Positions 7,790 to 9,132 of a stretch of DNA of 9,132 nucleotides are shown here, piece by piece (positions within the stretch are counted from its first letter, which is position 1; each line of letters starts with the position of its first letter). A program made the position numbers and the translations under genes. Under the pieces are notes generated by a model. That model was not told where the DNA came from and ran no database searches. It was given only the letters and a program-made list of their open reading frames with translations. The stretch covers positions 1-9,132 of the forward strand of contig CAVOBC010000179.1 of the NCBI GenBank assembly GCA_963693635.1. Reading direction: 5' to 3'. The DNA comes from CAVOBC01 sp963693635. Lineage in GTDB: Bacteria; Pseudomonadota; Gammaproteobacteria; Pseudomonadales; Azotimanducaceae.

Positions 7790-8002
7790 GATGGGTTCTC
7801 CGGGGGTTGATTGGGTCTGGCTGCAGATCATCGATTGATGTTGCGCGGAACAAAGGTGCCGTATGCGCAACGCGGCTGTCAAATGCGAAACGCACTGGCC
7901 TGCGAAATCTTGCGTCAACTGTGTCAGGGATCACCGTTTTACATGCGGGTATCCGTCTATTAGTGTTGCGAGTCCAAGTGGTTCACCTTGCGAGACCGAA
8001 CA
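7790..8002. promoter_or_regulatory. Divergent intergenic control region between the reductase and the AhpD-like gene
   Basis: These 213 bp must hold the promoters of both flanking genes. The region contains the inverted repeat GTTGCGC (7840-7846) / GCGCAAC (7865-7871) with 18 bp between the arms, and a short recurring TGCG-A-rich motif starting at 7864, 7884, 7901 and 7911 (TGCGCAA, TGCGAAA, TGCGAAA, TGCGTCA). These could be operator half-sites. I found no sigma-70 promoter with both boxes and proper spacing that I would defend. Confidence 0.35.
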
Positions 8003-9073
8003 ATGTCGAGAGTGATACTTCCCGTCCGGCCTGAAGTTGAGGCGAGTCATCGCGCTGGCGTGCGCCTCATCGGCGAAGCCGGTGCCTGGTGGTCAGGCGC
8101 AGATCGCGTAGCCATTGTCGAAGAGGCGCGACGCGCGCCAGCGTGCAGTCTCTGTGTCACACGCAAAGCAGCCTTGTCCCCGTATACCGGTGGCGGCGAG
8201 CATGACCACGGTGGGCAACTGGACGCCGCCGTCGTCGATGTCATTCATCGGCTGCGGACAGACTCCGGGCGCCTGACCGAACGATGGTTCAATGAGGTCA
8301 TCGAGGGTGGCCTTTCGCGCGAAGCGTATCTGGAGGTGACGAGCCTCGTTGCGCAAAGCGTCATCATGGACACGTTCGCCGTCGCGACGAACCAGCCGCT
8401 CGCGACCATGCCGGATGCTGTCGCAGGTGAACCGTCGTATGAGACGAGCACCGACGTGGTCGATGGCGGGGCATGGGTGCCGCTAACGCGGACTGACGTT
8501 GAGGACACCACATTCGGCCTGCCGCGCGCGCCCAACATTGCAAGGGCAATGGGACTGGTCCCCTCGGCGGTCGCCGGCTTTTTCAGCGTTTTTCGGCCGC
8601 ACTACGCACTGCAGTCGCTGGACCTCGCGATCAACCGGTCCCAGACAGAGATGATTGCAGCGCGGGTGTCGTCCCACAACGACTGTTTCTACTGAACGGC
8701 GTCACACACCATGCTGCTTCGTGGAAGCGGCGAGCGTGAAGGCAAGAGCTTTAACCTGCCGGGCGTCACCGGCGCGAGTGATGATGCGATTGGCGTCGAC
8801 AGCGAGGATATCATTCTGGCCCTCACAGACGCGGTGGTCGACGGCGAAGTAGTCCGCATAGGTGAGACGCGCGCAGCGGCGGTTGCTGCAATGGGAGCGC
8901 AGGCGACAGTCGATGTGATCACCGTTGCCTCCGGTTTCAATGGCATCACGCGAGTTGCGAACGCGACCGGTATTCCGCTCGATACAAACACCGAGGAAAC
9001 GACCGTCGAGATGCGCCGCGACACGGGCATCGATGAATTTGCGGAGGCGAGCAAGGCGGTTCGGTTCGTCTGA
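8003..9073 (+). CDS. AhpD-like (carboxymuconolactone decarboxylase family) predicted selenoprotein, Sec encoded by TGA at 8693-8695
   Basis: Read through the TGA, this gene gives 356 residues with two AhpD-like halves. The N-terminal half has a CSLC dithiol motif (Cys48, Cys51), but Lys55 sits where the AhpD histidine would be. The C-terminal half has the full AhpD layout: Glu216, Cys228, Phe, Tyr, [TGA] at 231, three residues, His235, i.e. E-x11-C-x2-U-x3-H. In AhpD those residues form the thiol proton relay that reduces hydroperoxides or serves a peroxiredoxin. After the TGA the frame continues TASHTMLLRG and stays open to TGA at 9071. AhpD-like selenoproteins are established from marine metagenome surveys. 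ATG at 8003 is chosen over TTG at 7988; no clear ribosome-binding site is seen for either. The ATG at 8711, one helix after the active site, would make a meaningless 120-residue piece. The alternative is a TGC/TGT to TGA nonsense mutation; the following hairpin argues against it. Confidence 0.8.
8693..8695 (+). other. Predicted selenocysteine codon (TGA)
   Basis: The TGA occupies the second cysteine position of the CxxC active site (C228-F-Y-U231), with the conserved histidine four residues on (H235) and glutamate twelve before Cys228 (E216). One base change from TGC or TGT gives TGA, but placement at a redox cysteine is the classic sign of Sec insertion. Confidence 0.75.
8712..8732 (+). promoter_or_regulatory. 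Candidate bacterial SECIS stem-loop
   Basis: TGCTGCTTC (8712-8720) pairs with GAAGCGGCG (8724-8732) through 9 contiguous pairs (two of them G-U) around the 3-nt loop GTG. An A-A mismatch (8711/8733) and one more C-G pair (8710/8734) extend it. The loop starts 25 nt after the TGA, inside the 16-37 nt range usually accepted for bacterial SECIS elements, and its first two bases are G and U, which SelB recognises in known elements. A competing weaker hairpin pairs CCATG (8709-8713) with CGTGG (8720-8724). The element lies inside the coding sequence, as bacterial SECIS elements do. Confidence 0.6.
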
Positions 9074-9132
9074 GCGGATCCCGGCACACCCTTTTCGAGT
9101 CATTCCCATACGTGCTGCACTTTTCTTACTTT

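Noticed and set aside
7877..7882. TGTCAA (TTGACA on the minus strand) as a -35 box for the reductase
   Set aside because: No -10-like hexamer at usable spacing; the nearest candidate is about 11 bp away.
7937..7963. TTTTAC and TATTAG as a promoter for the AhpD-like gene
   Set aside because: Spacing of 15 bp and weak boxes; not distinguishable from chance.
8711..9073. Separate 120-residue gene starting at ATG 8711
   Set aside because: It starts inside the helix that follows the AhpD active site, has no ribosome-binding site and is in the same frame as the upstream part; it is the C-terminus of the readthrough product.

Overview
The window looks like chromosomal DNA of a GC-rich proteobacterium, most likely gammaproteobacterial. 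That placement rests on family resemblance recalled from memory (Cache-type membrane protein, acyl-CoA dehydrogenase next to an APH-type phosphotransferase, CurA/PTGR-type reductase), not on a marker gene. No rRNA, tRNA, CRISPR, insertion sequence or phage gene was seen.

Layout: (1) 3-3389 is the 3' part of a very large multi-pass membrane protein with an extracytoplasmic Cache-like sensor domain. It runs off the left edge and is split by an in-frame TAG at 2778, with the C-terminal cytoplasmic and two-helix part continuing in the same frame (2784-3389). (2) 3655-5004 is an intact acyl-CoA dehydrogenase. (3) 5121-5567 is an Alg14/PssD-like glycosyltransferase subunit without its usual catalytic partner. 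(4) 5622-6620 is an APH-family phosphotransferase pseudogene: one continuous frame with three internal stop codons and a damaged catalytic-loop histidine. (5) 6731-7789, minus strand, is an NADP-dependent enal/prostaglandin-type reductase. (6) 8003-9073, divergent from it across about 210 bp, is an AhpD/carboxymuconolactone-decarboxylase-like protein.

The most notable item is gene (6). Its frame is interrupted by TGA at 8693, exactly where the second redox cysteine of the AhpD signature E-x11-C-x2-C-x3-H belongs, and the frame then stays open for 125 more codons. A 9-bp hairpin with a GUG loop begins 16 nt after the TGA, with its loop 25 nt after it, which fits the bacterial SECIS pattern. 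I read this as a selenoprotein with a C-x-x-Sec active site, which a standard gene caller would split into a 230-residue and a 120-residue fragment.

The window also carries real decay: three nonsense codons in the phosphotransferase and one in the Cache gene, all substitutions with no frameshift. The TGA in gene (6) therefore has to be judged against that background. Its exact placement at a catalytic cysteine and the hairpin set it apart from the other four.
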